Program-made: the position numbers and the translations under genes | Notes under the pieces: model-generated | What the model was told of the DNA's origin: nothing | The model's input: the letters and a program-made list of their open reading frames with translations, nothing else | Database searches by the model: none | In this document: in pieces, positions 41,841 through 52,568 of the stretch | Position numbering within the stretch: position 1 is the stretch's first letter | How the letters are laid out: the number at the start of each line of letters is the position of its first letter | Source of the DNA: Thermoplasmatales archaeon I-plasma | GTDB lineage: Archaea > Thermoplasmatota > Thermoplasmata > Thermoplasmatales > GCA-001856825 | Reading direction: 5' to 3' | Assembly: GCA_001856825.1 (NCBI GenBank) | Contig: ATMD01000002.1 | Coordinates: forward strand, 124,004-188,003 | Length of the DNA: 64,000 nucleotides

Positions 41841-42956
41841 TTATAGAGATGATTCTATCTCCTTGATTCCCGTAGAAAGATTGTTTTCATTTATGTTTAA
41901 TGGTGGAGAAATCCTGATTGCATCATTCATGGGGGTAGCAAATATGCCCTTGTTCAATATTAAGCGCGAGAATTCTGATGCCTGAGCATTACTGTCGAAT
42001 CCTATTCCCCGTATCAAACCCATTCCCCTCATTCGTTTCCTGAACTTATCTCCTGGGATGTTGTCGAACAGCTCACCCTTGAGTTCAACTCCCTTTAGAA
42101 ACTCTTTAGAGGAGACAACCGATATAATGTAGTCGGCAACGTTAAGAGCTAGAATATTTCCTGCAGATGACCCAAAGGCACCATTTCTGAATATCCCCGA
42201 TATTGAACTCCTTTTTTTCACATCATCATCAATGATAGTCAGACCAAGCGGAAGTCCGCCTCCGATTGCCTTTCCCACTACCACTATGTCGGGTTTCACG
42301 TTAAACCATTGGTATGAGAAGAACCTGCCTGTCTTTCCGAAACCGGTGTAACACTCATCCACGCAGATTATCAGCTCTGGAAAATTCCTCCTTATGTCAC
42401 TCAGGAAACTATCATAGACTTTCCTTAGACCTCCCTCAACTTGCAGAGGCTCTAGCATAATGGATTTAGCCCCTCTCATTATCATCGTTTCAATACTGCT
42501 TAGCACGGAATCGGAAGAGGGGAATGGTATCTCAAAATCGTAGCCGTAAATTGACCTATCAGTTACCTTCTTTCTGATAAATTGGCCAATATTTCCAGGA
42601 TATCCTCCTTCTACAGTGATTACTGGACCAAGATCTGACATTACTGACACTGCGACATCACAAGCCTCAGACCCCGACGAAGTGAAGACATATCCGCCCT
42701 GATCAATTCCTGAAATTCTTTCCATCTTCTCGATAACCTTTTCTGCTATTCTTGGAAATGAAATAGTCAAAGGATAATGAATGAATCCATCTTCGAGGTA
42801 TCGTTTAATTACTCTCATTACCTCGGGGTTTCTATGTCCCAAAACATTAGTGGATTCCGCGAAATTAAGATATCTCTTGCCGTTTTCATCGTACAGAAAT
42901 TCATCTTGTGCTCTTGCGACTATCGTGTTAACACACCCTCGTCTGAGTATTCCCAT
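41841..42956 (-). CDS. Class III PLP-dependent aminotransferase
   Basis: YLNFAESTNVLGHRNPEV, CVDECYTGFGKTGRFF, VVVGKAIGGGLPLG. Confidence 0.88.
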   Translation of the reverse strand: MGILRRGCVNTIVARAQDEFLYDENGKRYLNFAESTNVLGHRNPEVMRVIKRYLEDGFIHYPLTISFPRIAEKVIEKMERISGIDQGGYVFTSSGSEACDVAVSVMSDLGPVITVEGGYPGNIGQFIRKKVTDRSIYGYDFEIPFPSSDSVLSSIETMIMRGAKSIMLEPLQVEGGLRKVYDSFLSDIRRNFPELIICVDECYTGFGKTGRFFSYQWFNVKPDIVVVGKAIGGGLPLGLTIIDDDVKKRSSISGIFRNGAFGSSAGNILALNVADYIISVVSSKEFLKGVELKGELFDNIPGDKFRKRMRGMGLIRGIGFDSNAQASEFSRLILNKGIFATPMNDAIRISPPLNINENNLSTGIKEIESSL

Positions 42957-43041
42957 TCTTCGTATTGAGGTTTCTGGCTACCAATAGCAATTTTCAGAAA
43001 GGGATGATAAAAGTATATAAGTTTCTTCGCGCTTTTTTGGC

Positions 43042-44208
43042 ATGCGCTACAGTGGAAGGATATTTGATGGCGTAAGTTTGTGGGAAAATGCAGAAATAGA
43101 AATTGATGAAACCTCTGGGTTAATCGAATATATTGAAGATGTAAAGAACGTTGAAGAGAAATACAAAGGACTTACATTCCTGCCAGGATTAATTGATACC
43201 CATATGCATTTCTTTGGTACTGCTAGTTATTCTCTCCTAGACTGGGTAACTACGTCCGATGTTCTCCTTACCATCAGGTCCGTCAACGATGCTCGCAGGT
43301 TGCTGAATGCAGGATTTACGACTGTCAGGACCATGGGAGACAAGGTTTCCCTGGGCATGAGTAAGGCAGAAAAGGCAGGTATTCTTTACTCCCCAAGAAT
43401 TGTTTCATCGGGGTTTTCACTTGCGGAAACTGGGGGGAATGATGATCCCAAAATGTTAGACCTGGAAACAGCTGCTAGGGTCTCCTATTCCTATTACTGC
43501 GACGGTCCATGGGAATGCAGAAAGGCTGTTAGGAAAAACTTGAGGAATGGAGCAGAATCCATAAAGGTCTATGCGTCCACTAGTTTTGTCGGCGGAGGGT
43601 TGATAAAAGACGAACTCACAACAGAAGAGTTGCAGGCAATATCTGACGAGGCACATAGAGTACGTCTAAAGGCCGCATCCCACGCTTATGGCGCATCTGC
43701 AATTGATAACACAATAGAGGGAGGGTTCGATAGCGTTGAGCATGGTCTTGGTCTGACCGAAGAAGCTGCTGAGAAAATGCTGAAGAGAAAAATTTTCTAT
43801 GTACCTACATTGGCAGTTTACAACAGGAAGAGAGAAGATGTCAATCCTTACCGCGACGAGATCATAAAGAGGCACCTCGAGAAGGAGGTCAACATTGCGT
43901 TCAACTCCGGAGTTAAGATAGCCACCGGAACGGATTACGTAGGATCTGACAACGAACCTCATGGCAATAACTACATTGAGGCACTACTGCTTTCTAAGTA
44001 TGTTGGCCCTCTGGAAGCACTAAAATCTGCCACTTCAATCTCAGCCGAATGTCTGGGTAGGCCAGAACTGGGCTTTCTATCAAAAGGCAAAGTTGCAGAT
44101 ATGATAGCCGTGAGAGGAGATCCCACAACCGACATATCGCTTTTGAGACCAGAAAATATTGTGCTGGTTATAAAGAACGGAAAAGTTCAGAAAAAAGAGC
44201 TAAACTGA
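43042..44208 (+). CDS. Amidohydrolase family protein (imidazolonepropionase/prolidase-like)
   Basis: LPGLIDTHMHFFG, SHAYGASAI, SVEHGLGL, ATGTDYVG metal-ligand motifs. Confidence 0.88.
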   Translation: MRYSGRIFDGVSLWENAEIEIDETSGLIEYIEDVKNVEEKYKGLTFLPGLIDTHMHFFGTASYSLLDWVTTSDVLLTIRSVNDARRLLNAGFTTVRTMGDKVSLGMSKAEKAGILYSPRIVSSGFSLAETGGNDDPKMLDLETAARVSYSYYCDGPWECRKAVRKNLRNGAESIKVYASTSFVGGGLIKDELTTEELQAISDEAHRVRLKAASHAYGASAIDNTIEGGFDSVEHGLGLTEEAAEKMLKRKIFYVPTLAVYNRKREDVNPYRDEIIKRHLEKEVNIAFNSGVKIATGTDYVGSDNEPHGNNYIEALLLSKYVGPLEALKSATSISAECLGRPELGFLSKGKVADMIAVRGDPTTDISLLRPENIVLVIKNGKVQKKELN

Positions 44209-44249
44209 AAACGGATATACCTATAGTCGAAGGTTCTACAAATCAATGA

Positions 44250-44277
44250 AGTGAGGCGCAGGAAAGATAGCCTCACT
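44250..44277. other. Perfect 8-bp inverted repeat (hairpin)
   Basis: AGTGAGGC (44250-44257) and GCCTCACT (44270-44277), 12-nt spacer, just after the amidohydrolase. Confidence 0.5.
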
Positions 44278-45286
44278 ATTTCAATGAGTTAGATGTTGGT
44301 CTTTATATTGTGCAGAAGAATATAAAGGAGCAGGTAGCCCTAATAAACAAGCAAATCTCACGCATAGTCAGAATATTCTATTAGCAAGGTACCTACTCAA
44401 ATATGCTAAAAATGTAATGAGTTCATTCCATCAATATCTTATCAGCATAGTGTGAGAGGGGGCAGAATTTCCGCGAGGCCATTGAAGCATTGCATAGCTA
44501 AAGTAATCTTGTTACGCAATTTCCATTAGCTAAACTCACATACCTCTAAGACTACACTTATTTACCTTTAATCAGCCCTTTAATCTTTTTGCAGTTTGTT
44601 ATAAAGGCCAAAATAAGGCATTTCTCGTAAATTTAAATTTTAAAGAGTAATATAAAAGACAGAAAGTTTGGGATGTAAAAGCCTCATCCTCCAGTAGTAT
44701 CCTAATCCCAATTAAGAAAAATATTCAATGATGACTAGGTTGCTCGGTATAAATGGCGCTCGTTTGAAATTGGGAACAAAAATAGAGGGTAAGGGAGAAT
44801 GAAATCTGTTCAAGGATATATGACGGCCTTAAACAAAGCGCGGGCAACTCCTCTACTTTTTTTTAATTGTGCCCCATACTAAAAATGGAAGATTTTACCT
44901 GTACTGCATTCACTTTCTTATAAGAAAAGTCTTGAAATCCGTAAGGTCTTATATAGACAGACTCAGCGACAAGAACTGAGGCTTCAATCTTTGAGGGAAT
45001 CCACCATTTGTTATGCATTATACATTGTATCTTAATAACTGCATGTTAACATGGAAGTGTCGAAAGATGGGGACGTATTTCATGAGTACAACGAAAGTAG
45101 GGTCTGATGATCTGATTAAACTTTTACCACATTTTGGCTAAGAAGGAGAAAAATATCTAGTACAGTCTAAATGGCATTACCGGTTCACAGCAGTAGTGAA
45201 GATACAACTCTCATCTTGAATTATTCCTAGCTTAACGAATTGCCTGACCAAGGAATAAATAAAGTGGAAAAAATAATTAAAAATAA

Positions 45287-46720
45287 CTAATTTGAAGGCG
45301 TCTTCTGGTCAAGATCACTCTCAGTCAGTGGCACATTACGTCTCTTATATGCAATTAAGAGTCCTATCAAAATCCATATTACCACAATGGGTGCTGCAAG
45401 TACGAACGGGAAGGCTATCCCAAGGAAAGTGTAATAGAAGATTATAATTATGAATATGGTTCCTATTGTGGGTCCAACTATGTGTTTTAGCACGTTGAGT
45501 TCTTTCAATCTGTGTGTCAGGAAAGCAAGGGATTGATTTACCGCTACGTGATATATCAGGTTTGTCACAGTTAGGATTGTCGCCCAGATGACAACGGCAT
45601 AGAAAAATCCTGTCAGAACCCCATAGTGAAGTACAAGGGGAATTTGAGTGATAATGGTGGCAGCCAGTGCAAAAACTAGAACGACAGTTGATGCCCTGCT
45701 TGGGCTTCCATATTTTGGATGTATCTTTGAAAGAGACTTGGGGAGGATTCCGTCCCGGCTAAGAGAATAAAGGATTCTTTCTGCGGCATTACCAAATGTC
45801 ATGGGGGATGTTATCTGACCCAAAAGGGCTACGATTAGAACTACCAGTGCAAATCCCACGCCGACGAACTTCGCGGTCACCAGTAATGCAGGTGCGTAAG
45901 TGCCTGCTAATGCTGCAAGGCCTGACCTCGGTACTCCGACTGTTATGGCATACATTAAGAACGTTTCAAAAACTCCAGCAATAAGGATGGAGGTTATTAT
46001 TGCCTTTTTCATAGTGGTTTTGGAAAATTTTGCCTCCTCACTAAAATGAACGACTGCAGAATACCCTATGTACGCAGTCAGCGGACCAGTTACCATACCT
46101 ATGAAGAAACCACTTAGCCCCCCGCTCGAGTTAGCTATGTTAAAAGTACCCAAAGTGTTGTAATGGGAATGTGCTACAATGAGTATGCCCGCTGCGGTAA
46201 TGAAAATGAACTGTGCTGCCCCAACAATCATCGCTATAATGGCAGATAGTTTAATTCCGAAGTAACTTAGAAGAAACACGTATACAACAACTAAAATGCT
46301 GGCCAAGAATGGTATAAAAGCCGGAAGGGTTACATTGAAGAGGGTGCTAGCTGTTACCGGTATGAGCCATCCGAAGACCGTGGATGATATTATGACTGGC
46401 GTCATTTGAGCAATGAACTGGTCCCACGCTATAGTTCTGGATATGACAGAATTATTCGTACCCTTTTGCACGAATTTATAAAATCCGCCTGCATTTACAA
46501 CTTTTGTTGAAAATATGTAAACCGCAATTACGTTGAAAAACATCAGGATTGTTCCTAGAACAAAAGTTAATGGTGCTGCCTCACCCGCAAAGGTTAGTGC
46601 CGTAGTAGACGAAATAATGTATATGCTGCCCGGAAAAATCGCAACGACGGAAAGAAAAACTATTCCCCAAAAGCCGAGAACCCCTTTAGGTAAACTCTCG
46701 CTTGCCATAATATCAATCAA
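45287..46720 (-). CDS. APC family amino acid permease
   Basis: About 12 hydrophobic segments, GFWGIVFLSVVAIFPGS and SRDGILPKSLSKIHPKYGSPSRA motifs. Confidence 0.85.
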   Translation of the reverse strand: MIDIMASESLPKGVLGFWGIVFLSVVAIFPGSIYIISSTTALTFAGEAAPLTFVLGTILMFFNVIAVYIFSTKVVNAGGFYKFVQKGTNNSVISRTIAWDQFIAQMTPVIISSTVFGWLIPVTASTLFNVTLPAFIPFLASILVVVYVFLLSYFGIKLSAIIAMIVGAAQFIFITAAGILIVAHSHYNTLGTFNIANSSGGLSGFFIGMVTGPLTAYIGYSAVVHFSEEAKFSKTTMKKAIITSILIAGVFETFLMYAITVGVPRSGLAALAGTYAPALLVTAKFVGVGFALVVLIVALLGQITSPMTFGNAAERILYSLSRDGILPKSLSKIHPKYGSPSRASTVVLVFALAATIITQIPLVLHYGVLTGFFYAVVIWATILTVTNLIYHVAVNQSLAFLTHRLKELNVLKHIVGPTIGTIFIIIIFYYTFLGIAFPFVLAAPIVVIWILIGLLIAYKRRNVPLTESDLDQKTPSN

Positions 46721-46774
46721 TCTGACGTACTATTTATTTCTTCTCAGGTCTAATGCTTTGATTGAATAGTTAAT

Positions 46775-46965
46775 ATGGAGAACAAGACTGACTATGCCGT
46801 AAGGATAGACTTAGGGGAAAAGGAGAGCGTAGCAACATATATGTCTAATTCCGGAGACATCATTGGAGAGATCACATTTTCAATGAACTCAGAGGGAACA
46901 AGGAGTTAAAGGAGAAGTCTGTGAAGGGATCGGAGGCGAAACTATATGAAAAGTAACTAAAAGTG
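46775..46965 (+). pseudogene. IS110-type transposase N-terminal fragment
   Basis: MENKTDYAVRIDLGEKESVATYMSNSGDIIGEITFSMNSEGTRS*; a frame change continues as NKELKEKSVKGSEAKLYEK*; no catalytic remainder downstream. Confidence 0.55.
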
Positions 46966-47005
46966 TGAAGAATTCGAGGGGAACAGATCACTCTCTATTA
47001 GCATT

Positions 47006-47935
47006 CTAAGTGGTGTTTATATCAAAAGTTTGCTGCTTGCTCCTATCTAGAAATTCACGGATTCGTCTTTCAGCCAACCTGATGTATTCAGGGTCATTGT
47101 CATATCCTACATAGTGGCGATTTGAACTTAAGGCCGCAATTGCTGTAGTTCCACTTCCTATGAATGGGTCTAGAACTACTTCTTCCTCAAAGGTGAAAAG
47201 CTTGATGCACCTGAGAGGAAGTTCCACCGGGAATGGAGCAGGATGCCCAATCTTAGAAGCCGATTCAGCGTTGAAAGACCAAATGCTCTTGGTATACTCA
47301 ATAAACTCTTCTCTGGTCATTGTAGACTTCATTTTCTCCTTCACTCCTCTAGTAAAAGAATCTTTGGAAAACACAAGTATATATTCATGTGAATCCCTCA
47401 AAACAGGATTCTTTGCAGATAAATAAGTACCCCAAGCAACAGACGAACTTGCAGTCGCTCCCTTGTCCCATATTATCTCTCCTCGCATGAGGAATCCAAT
47501 ATCGATTAGGTCTCTAATGATGTACGAGTGAAGTGGCAGATATGGTCGTCTCCCTAGGTTTGCTATGTTTAGACAAAGCCGACCGCCAGGAACGAGTACT
47601 CTATGAACTTCTCTAAACACGCTTGATAAAAAATCTCTATATTCCTTTAGAGTTAGCTCCTTGTCATAAAGTTTTCCAACATTATAGGGAGGTGATGTAA
47701 CCATTAAATGAATGCTCTTGTCCGATAGCTCTTCCATATGCTCTGAAGATTTGCAAAATAATTTATCAATAGTGCTAGCAGGTAAAGAGTTCTCCGTAAA
47801 ATCCAAATCTTCCTTTTGTTTCGGCAAGCCTTCGTATATTTTTCCCGCATAGAATTTTGAGGAGTCATGATTAAACCTGCTTGGACTTCCAAATGAACTT
47901 GTCTCGGATCCTCCCTTTTTGTCTTTCCCCTGCAT
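47006..47935 (-). CDS. DNA methyltransferase, beta-class amino-methyltransferase (putative N4-cytosine)
   Basis: SPPY motif IV (VTSPPYNVGKLYDKE) precedes motif I LDPFIGSGTTAIAAL. Confidence 0.9.
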   Translation of the reverse strand: MQGKDKKGGSETSSFGSPSRFNHDSSKFYAGKIYEGLPKQKEDLDFTENSLPASTIDKLFCKSSEHMEELSDKSIHLMVTSPPYNVGKLYDKELTLKEYRDFLSSVFREVHRVLVPGGRLCLNIANLGRRPYLPLHSYIIRDLIDIGFLMRGEIIWDKGATASSSVAWGTYLSAKNPVLRDSHEYILVFSKDSFTRGVKEKMKSTMTREEFIEYTKSIWSFNAESASKIGHPAPFPVELPLRCIKLFTFEEEVVLDPFIGSGTTAIAALSSNRHYVGYDNDPEYIRLAERRIREFLDRSKQQTFDINTT

Positions 47936-48571
47936 CTAATCTTTCTCCCAGAATTCTACCCATCTGTCATATACGTTATAGTTGAGTTCTTGTTTCTTCC
48001 ACACTATTGGAATGGCCTTTGTATCTTTGTCGGTCAAAAGAGCCTCAAGAGCTTCATTAGCAATTTCCACTCCCCTTGGATTGGTGCCCACCTTTGGTAA
48101 TTTTATGTAACCCTTTCGTCCAAATTTGATAAAATGCTTAATTTGAGTTTCCTTAGTAATATAATAGAATCCACCTTTTCCGCCTTCCCAATTGACTTGC
48201 ACAAATAGCATATCGCAACTGGGTTTATATTTATTGAGAAATTCTTTCGCTTTGGTGGGGTCAACTGTCCATATAAGTTTAACTCCATTCGCCTTTTTAC
48301 CCGTGACTGTCTTGATAGATATTGGTGAGCCAAAAACTTTCACATCCACCTCAGCTTCAGTTATGGGTATATTGTTGTCAATGTTGGTTACTCCAAACTT
48401 ATAGATTAGGAAAGCAGTGATGATTTTCTCCCTAACCGAGCCTACTTCCATTCCAACCTTTCCAGCTCTAGAGCTATCTAACTCTGCTATCTGGAAGAGG
48501 TATGGAAGTTTCACTTGAATTTTTGAGATTGTTTTGGGGTCATCAAACAATTCTGCTAGTTGAGATAGCAT
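47936..48571 (-). CDS. Type II restriction endonuclease, PD-(D/E)XK-like
   Basis: EAEVDVKVFGSPISIKTVTG core; stop codon abuts the methyltransferase ATG. Confidence 0.72.
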   Translation of the reverse strand: MLSQLAELFDDPKTISKIQVKLPYLFQIAELDSSRAGKVGMEVGSVREKIITAFLIYKFGVTNIDNNIPITEAEVDVKVFGSPISIKTVTGKKANGVKLIWTVDPTKAKEFLNKYKPSCDMLFVQVNWEGGKGGFYYITKETQIKHFIKFGRKGYIKLPKVGTNPRGVEIANEALEALLTDKDTKAIPIVWKKQELNYNVYDRWVEFWEKD

Positions 48572-48857
48572 ACCGAATGAAGATACAATCTCAACCTAAG
48601 AATTTTCTCCTTAAACGCTAAATGCCATTCTTAAATCTTTGGCCTCAGGAAGGGTTCTATGATTGAAAGCTTCCTCTCCAATAACAAGACATTAGCATAA
48701 GCCAGTAAGTAAAATTTTCCGAGGGTAGTCTTTCATTCGTTAGTTCCTTATGCATGGGGCTGGTCTAAAAATTTAAGAGGGCATATTCAAAGAATACAAG
48801 CATCTAAGCAGAAAATCAAATCCATTGCAGCAGTATCACCATTTTTCCTGAGGGCGG

Positions 48858-49223
48858 TTATTTCTTCTTCCCCTGGGTCTTCAGTTTCTCTTCTACATAC
48901 AGCTTCAGTGCAACCGCATTATTGATTTCCTCTGTCTTTGTCGAATAAAGGAAAACCACATCTCCATTCTTGCAAATTTCGAGAAGTTCCTTTGTCATTG
49001 GATTCTTATCAAGCTCCTTGAAGTATCTAACTTTGAAATCATTCCATTTCTTCGGATCGTGAGAATACCACTTTCGAAGCTCATCGGAAGGGGCGATGTC
49101 TTTCATCCACGCATCTAGCCGGAGTTTCTCCTTTGATATACCCCTTGGCCACAATCTATCAACTAGGATCCTGTACCCTTTTTCCCTTATCGAAGGGACA
49201 TAGACCCTGGAAACATTTATCAT
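48858..49223 (-). CDS. DUF488 family protein
   Basis: RILVDRLWPRGISKEKLRLDAWMKDIAPSDELRKWYSHDP. Confidence 0.9.
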   Translation of the reverse strand: MINVSRVYVPSIREKGYRILVDRLWPRGISKEKLRLDAWMKDIAPSDELRKWYSHDPKKWNDFKVRYFKELDKNPMTKELLEICKNGDVVFLYSTKTEEINNAVALKLYVEEKLKTQGKKK

Positions 49224-49339
49224 AATAGAAAGCAGATGCGTACAGATAAAAGATTTTCTTGACTGGGTTACAGAAATCTGTAGATGGAATGTACTTTAAG
49301 CAAGGAAAAAGTTATTAAGTTGGCTTTAAGTTATTATAT

Positions 49340-50080
49340 GTGGGCTCCGGTATTTCTCTAAGTATAGTTACTGCCACCTTAAATGAAAGGGGAAATATAT
49401 TGCAGCTAATCGAGAGAGTCCACAATGCGCTTCCAAAGGTCCCATATGAGATCGTTGTCGTCGATGACAACAGCAGTGATGGAACTTCAGAACTCCTCGA
49501 GAAGATTTCTGGCAGGGACAGCTCCCTCAAGGTGATAATCAATTCACGCAGAAATGGCCTACTGAGCTCTAATTTGAAAGGATTGAAGGAATCCAGTGGG
49601 CAAATAAAGGTGGTTATGGATGCCGACCTTCAACACCCTCCAGAGCTTATACCAAACATGATAAGCAGAATCAGAGAAGGAATTGATGCTGTCGTCATGA
49701 GCAGATTTGTAGCTGGGAGCTCTATCAACAAGAGGAACCCCTACAGGACTTCCGCTACATCTATGGCAATATCCCTATGCCACTTGATCGTCCCGCAAAC
49801 AAGAAATTTCAGGGACCCGATATCAGGTTTCTTCGCCATTGGCAGTAAAGTTGTGATTCCTTATGAGAGGCTTTTCACCAGCTTGGGAAATCGCAGGGGT
49901 TACAAGATCCTTATTCCAATAATTGCAAACAATGTAGACAGGCAGTTTGTTGAGATGCCGTATTATTTCGATTCTAGGCACTGGGGGGAATCAAAGATAG
50001 GCAGGGAGAATCTTTTGATACCTCGATACATAACTGAACTAAGTCAGTATCGTAGCCTGTTCAAGGAGAATGCAATCTGA
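49340..50080 (+). CDS. Glycosyltransferase family 2 (dolichol-phosphate mannosyltransferase-like)
   Basis: LSIVTATLNERGNI, EIVVVDDNSSDGT, VMDADLQHPPE. Confidence 0.92.
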   Translation: MGSGISLSIVTATLNERGNILQLIERVHNALPKVPYEIVVVDDNSSDGTSELLEKISGRDSSLKVIINSRRNGLLSSNLKGLKESSGQIKVVMDADLQHPPELIPNMISRIREGIDAVVMSRFVAGSSINKRNPYRTSATSMAISLCHLIVPQTRNFRDPISGFFAIGSKVVIPYERLFTSLGNRRGYKILIPIIANNVDRQFVEMPYYFDSRHWGESKIGRENLLIPRYITELSQYRSLFKENAI

Positions 50081-50710
50081 ATGGAAACAGCGAGGGATAG
50101 AAAGATAAGGGAGGCGAGGGAGTTCTTTTCCAGGATCAATACAAGGAACTCACTCTTCATTGGTATAAGCGGTTCAGTTTCCTACGAGCCCAGGGAGGAT
50201 GACGACATAGACATTTTCCTTATAGCAAAGACTAACAGGTTGTGGACATCCATACTCGAGATCCTGCTGTTCAGGAGGATTTACCGTTTCAACGATCTAT
50301 GTTTATCCCTATGCATGGACGATGCCTATGCCGTCCCTTACTTCACCAATCTAAAGGACGGGTTAGCAGTAAGGGATTCCACAAAGGTCATACCGATATC
50401 AGGTGAGCCATATTTCAACACACTCATAAGAAGGTCCAGCCTTATACTGAAAAGATTGAATGAAAAGGAGCATAAGGCAGAAGAGAACAAGTCAATGAAG
50501 AATTCAGTGTTCAGCCCCGTTGAATTCCTTTCCTTTGTTTTTGTTGCAACTTGGATTAACTTAAGAGCCATTGTGGTAAGCAAATTAAATCCGAAGAGGG
50601 GGGAGGGAATGTTCAATACTGTATTCTCCCTTCATTCATGTTATTTTGATACGGAGAAATACAAAGTCCTGAACGAAAGATACCTCAAGAGCGAGGCATA
50701 TACTGAATGA
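50081..50710 (+). CDS. Nucleotidyltransferase-like protein
   Basis: GISGSVSYEPREDDDIDIFLIAK resembles the pol-beta-like GS...DxD motif. Confidence 0.6.
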   Translation: METARDRKIREAREFFSRINTRNSLFIGISGSVSYEPREDDDIDIFLIAKTNRLWTSILEILLFRRIYRFNDLCLSLCMDDAYAVPYFTNLKDGLAVRDSTKVIPISGEPYFNTLIRRSSLILKRLNEKEHKAEENKSMKNSVFSPVEFLSFVFVATWINLRAIVVSKLNPKRGEGMFNTVFSLHSCYFDTEKYKVLNERYLKSEAYTE

Positions 50711-50786
50711 CGCAGCAGCTCAGCCTACCTCCAGTCCTGCAAATTACAAAATATATTGACAAGAGGGCTCCATCAATTCAGCAGTT

Positions 50787-52568
50787 TCATCTTGAAAATA
50801 TTGTATTCTTAAGAAAATCGAGTTGTCTGCCCTTGGTTATTAGGATCATCGTTACTATCACGCTTACTGCAAAAGCGGCTGTCAGGGGGAAGATGAAGAG
50901 ATTAGAAGATGTTATCCATGTCCTAAGTGCTTCCTGTTGGCCTAGGGGAGAAGAGAAATAGTTGAATGAAAGGCTTGGGACAACGAAATATGCAAATGAA
51001 TACGTAAGAATCACGAAAACGAAAGGATATACGGAGAATACCATGTAATTCCAAAGGTCCCTGTTTATCAGGAACAGCGGGATTAGGACTATAAGATATT
51101 GGGGGTCTGCATAGTTGTACGTAATCAAGAAAAACAGGAATTCCATGATTACATAATTTACAATATTCCCTCTCTTGTAATAATAGACTACACAGAGTAC
51201 AACAAGAAATGGGAGGAAAAGGTAGAGGAACAGTGGAGGGAAATGTTCAACACCAAGCCTGGAAACAATTACCTGCCATGACAATCCCTGTGCATTGAAA
51301 ATTCCATTGAAAGTTGGGACGGATCTGCTGTAGATCATTACTTCCATTTCCTGTACAAAGTTACCAGAGAAGAAATAAATCAACAAAGCAGGCACGGAGG
51401 AAATTACTGCTATTCCCAGGTCTCTCAGCCTATGCTTGCTCTCTATCAATATGAAAGGGATTATAAAAACTGGGAATATCTTTACCCAGAAACCTAGAGT
51501 GGATGCAAGGATTGCCATACCACTTCTCCCCTTCACCATGTAATATACTGACAGCACCATGAAGAAGGCTGCGATTACGTCAAGTTGCCCCCATACAACC
51601 CCTATCAGTATCACAAATGGATTGAGGAGCCACAGTTTTGTCAGGTTATACCGTAACTCGAACTTCCTTACTAGAAGGTAGTAGACTCCAAGTACGGACA
51701 GGATCATTGGGAGCTTGGCAAGAAGGTAATATACTGGAAGGGAGCCAGGAACAAAACCAAGCCATGCATCGTAGTAGTTTCCTAACCTCACCTCAGGAAA
51801 GATGAGCGACGAGGGATTTGGGATAGGGGTATGGGTCAGCGTTCCAGACAGGAAATCCGATACTGTAGACCAGATAAGGTAGTAGGGCGGATAAGTCCAC
51901 TTTAATGTCCCTGGCAAATTTGCAGACTTTATGAATGGATTCACTCCTGAGAGTAGATGGAGACCTCCAGATATCATGAAAAACATGTCGTACCGCTGAC
52001 CAAGGAGCGCTGCAAATGCAAGGTAAGAAATGGAAATAGGAACTATCCATAATTTGGATTTGAACGGGGCAAAATATAGCCCCAGCATGAATAGTACAAA
52101 GGAGGAAAGAAGACTGACCTCACCGATCAGTGGGTATGGACTGCTCTCAACTCTTACAGAAGCATTGACGATCTGTCCATTTATAGATACGCTGAAATTC
52201 TCTATCTGCTGATTCCCAGAAGGGTTAAGGGTTACGTAAAAGGAGAAGAATGATACATTATGAAACGTCTCATTGAAAAGTATGTGGTTAGAAGGCGACT
52301 CCTGATATGCATATGTCTGGACGACTGCAGCGCTTTGGCCCAAAGTCACTGAAACAAGTATGGACGGGCTGTAAGACAGAAAATCGTGGAAATAAATGAC
52401 AGATGGACTGACACTCAAGGAGCCGCTGTTGAAAGAATACTGGTTCACTTCCTGTGGAGGTTCGTTCAATGAAAGTGTATAAGAAATGCTAAAGAGTAAG
52501 ACCGCTACAACTATACCTAAGTAGAAGAGTTTCCTGCGATTTCCTGAAGTTGACTTTTCTTTCTGCAT
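50787..52568 (-). CDS. Multipass membrane protein, putative glycosyltransferase (GT-C/DUF2029-like)
   Basis: Many TM helices; WLLNPFVILIGVVWGQLDVIAAFFMVLSVYY motif. Confidence 0.65.
   Translation of the reverse strand: MQKEKSTSGNRRKLFYLGIVVAVLLFSISYTLSLNEPPQEVNQYSFNSGSLSVSPSVIYFHDFLSYSPSILVSVTLGQSAAVVQTYAYQESPSNHILFNETFHNVSFFSFYVTLNPSGNQQIENFSVSINGQIVNASVRVESSPYPLIGEVSLLSSFVLFMLGLYFAPFKSKLWIVPISISYLAFAALLGQRYDMFFMISGGLHLLSGVNPFIKSANLPGTLKWTYPPYYLIWSTVSDFLSGTLTHTPIPNPSSLIFPEVRLGNYYDAWLGFVPGSLPVYYLLAKLPMILSVLGVYYLLVRKFELRYNLTKLWLLNPFVILIGVVWGQLDVIAAFFMVLSVYYMVKGRSGMAILASTLGFWVKIFPVFIIPFILIESKHRLRDLGIAVISSVPALLIYFFSGNFVQEMEVMIYSRSVPTFNGIFNAQGLSWQVIVSRLGVEHFPPLFLYLFLPFLVVLCVVYYYKRGNIVNYVIMEFLFFLITYNYADPQYLIVLIPLFLINRDLWNYMVFSVYPFVFVILTYSFAYFVVPSLSFNYFSSPLGQQEALRTWITSSNLFIFPLTAAFAVSVIVTMILITKGRQLDFLKNTIFSR

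Noticed and set aside
44930-45060. Possible transposase C-terminal remnant (RKVLYRQTQRQELRLQSLREST)
   Set aside because: Too short and without a diagnostic motif to name a family.
47006-48571. Assigning CGCG (ThaI-like) specificity to the R-M system
   Set aside because: Specificity is not readable from sequence, and CGCG occurs in several places in the window, so there is no obvious depletion to support it.
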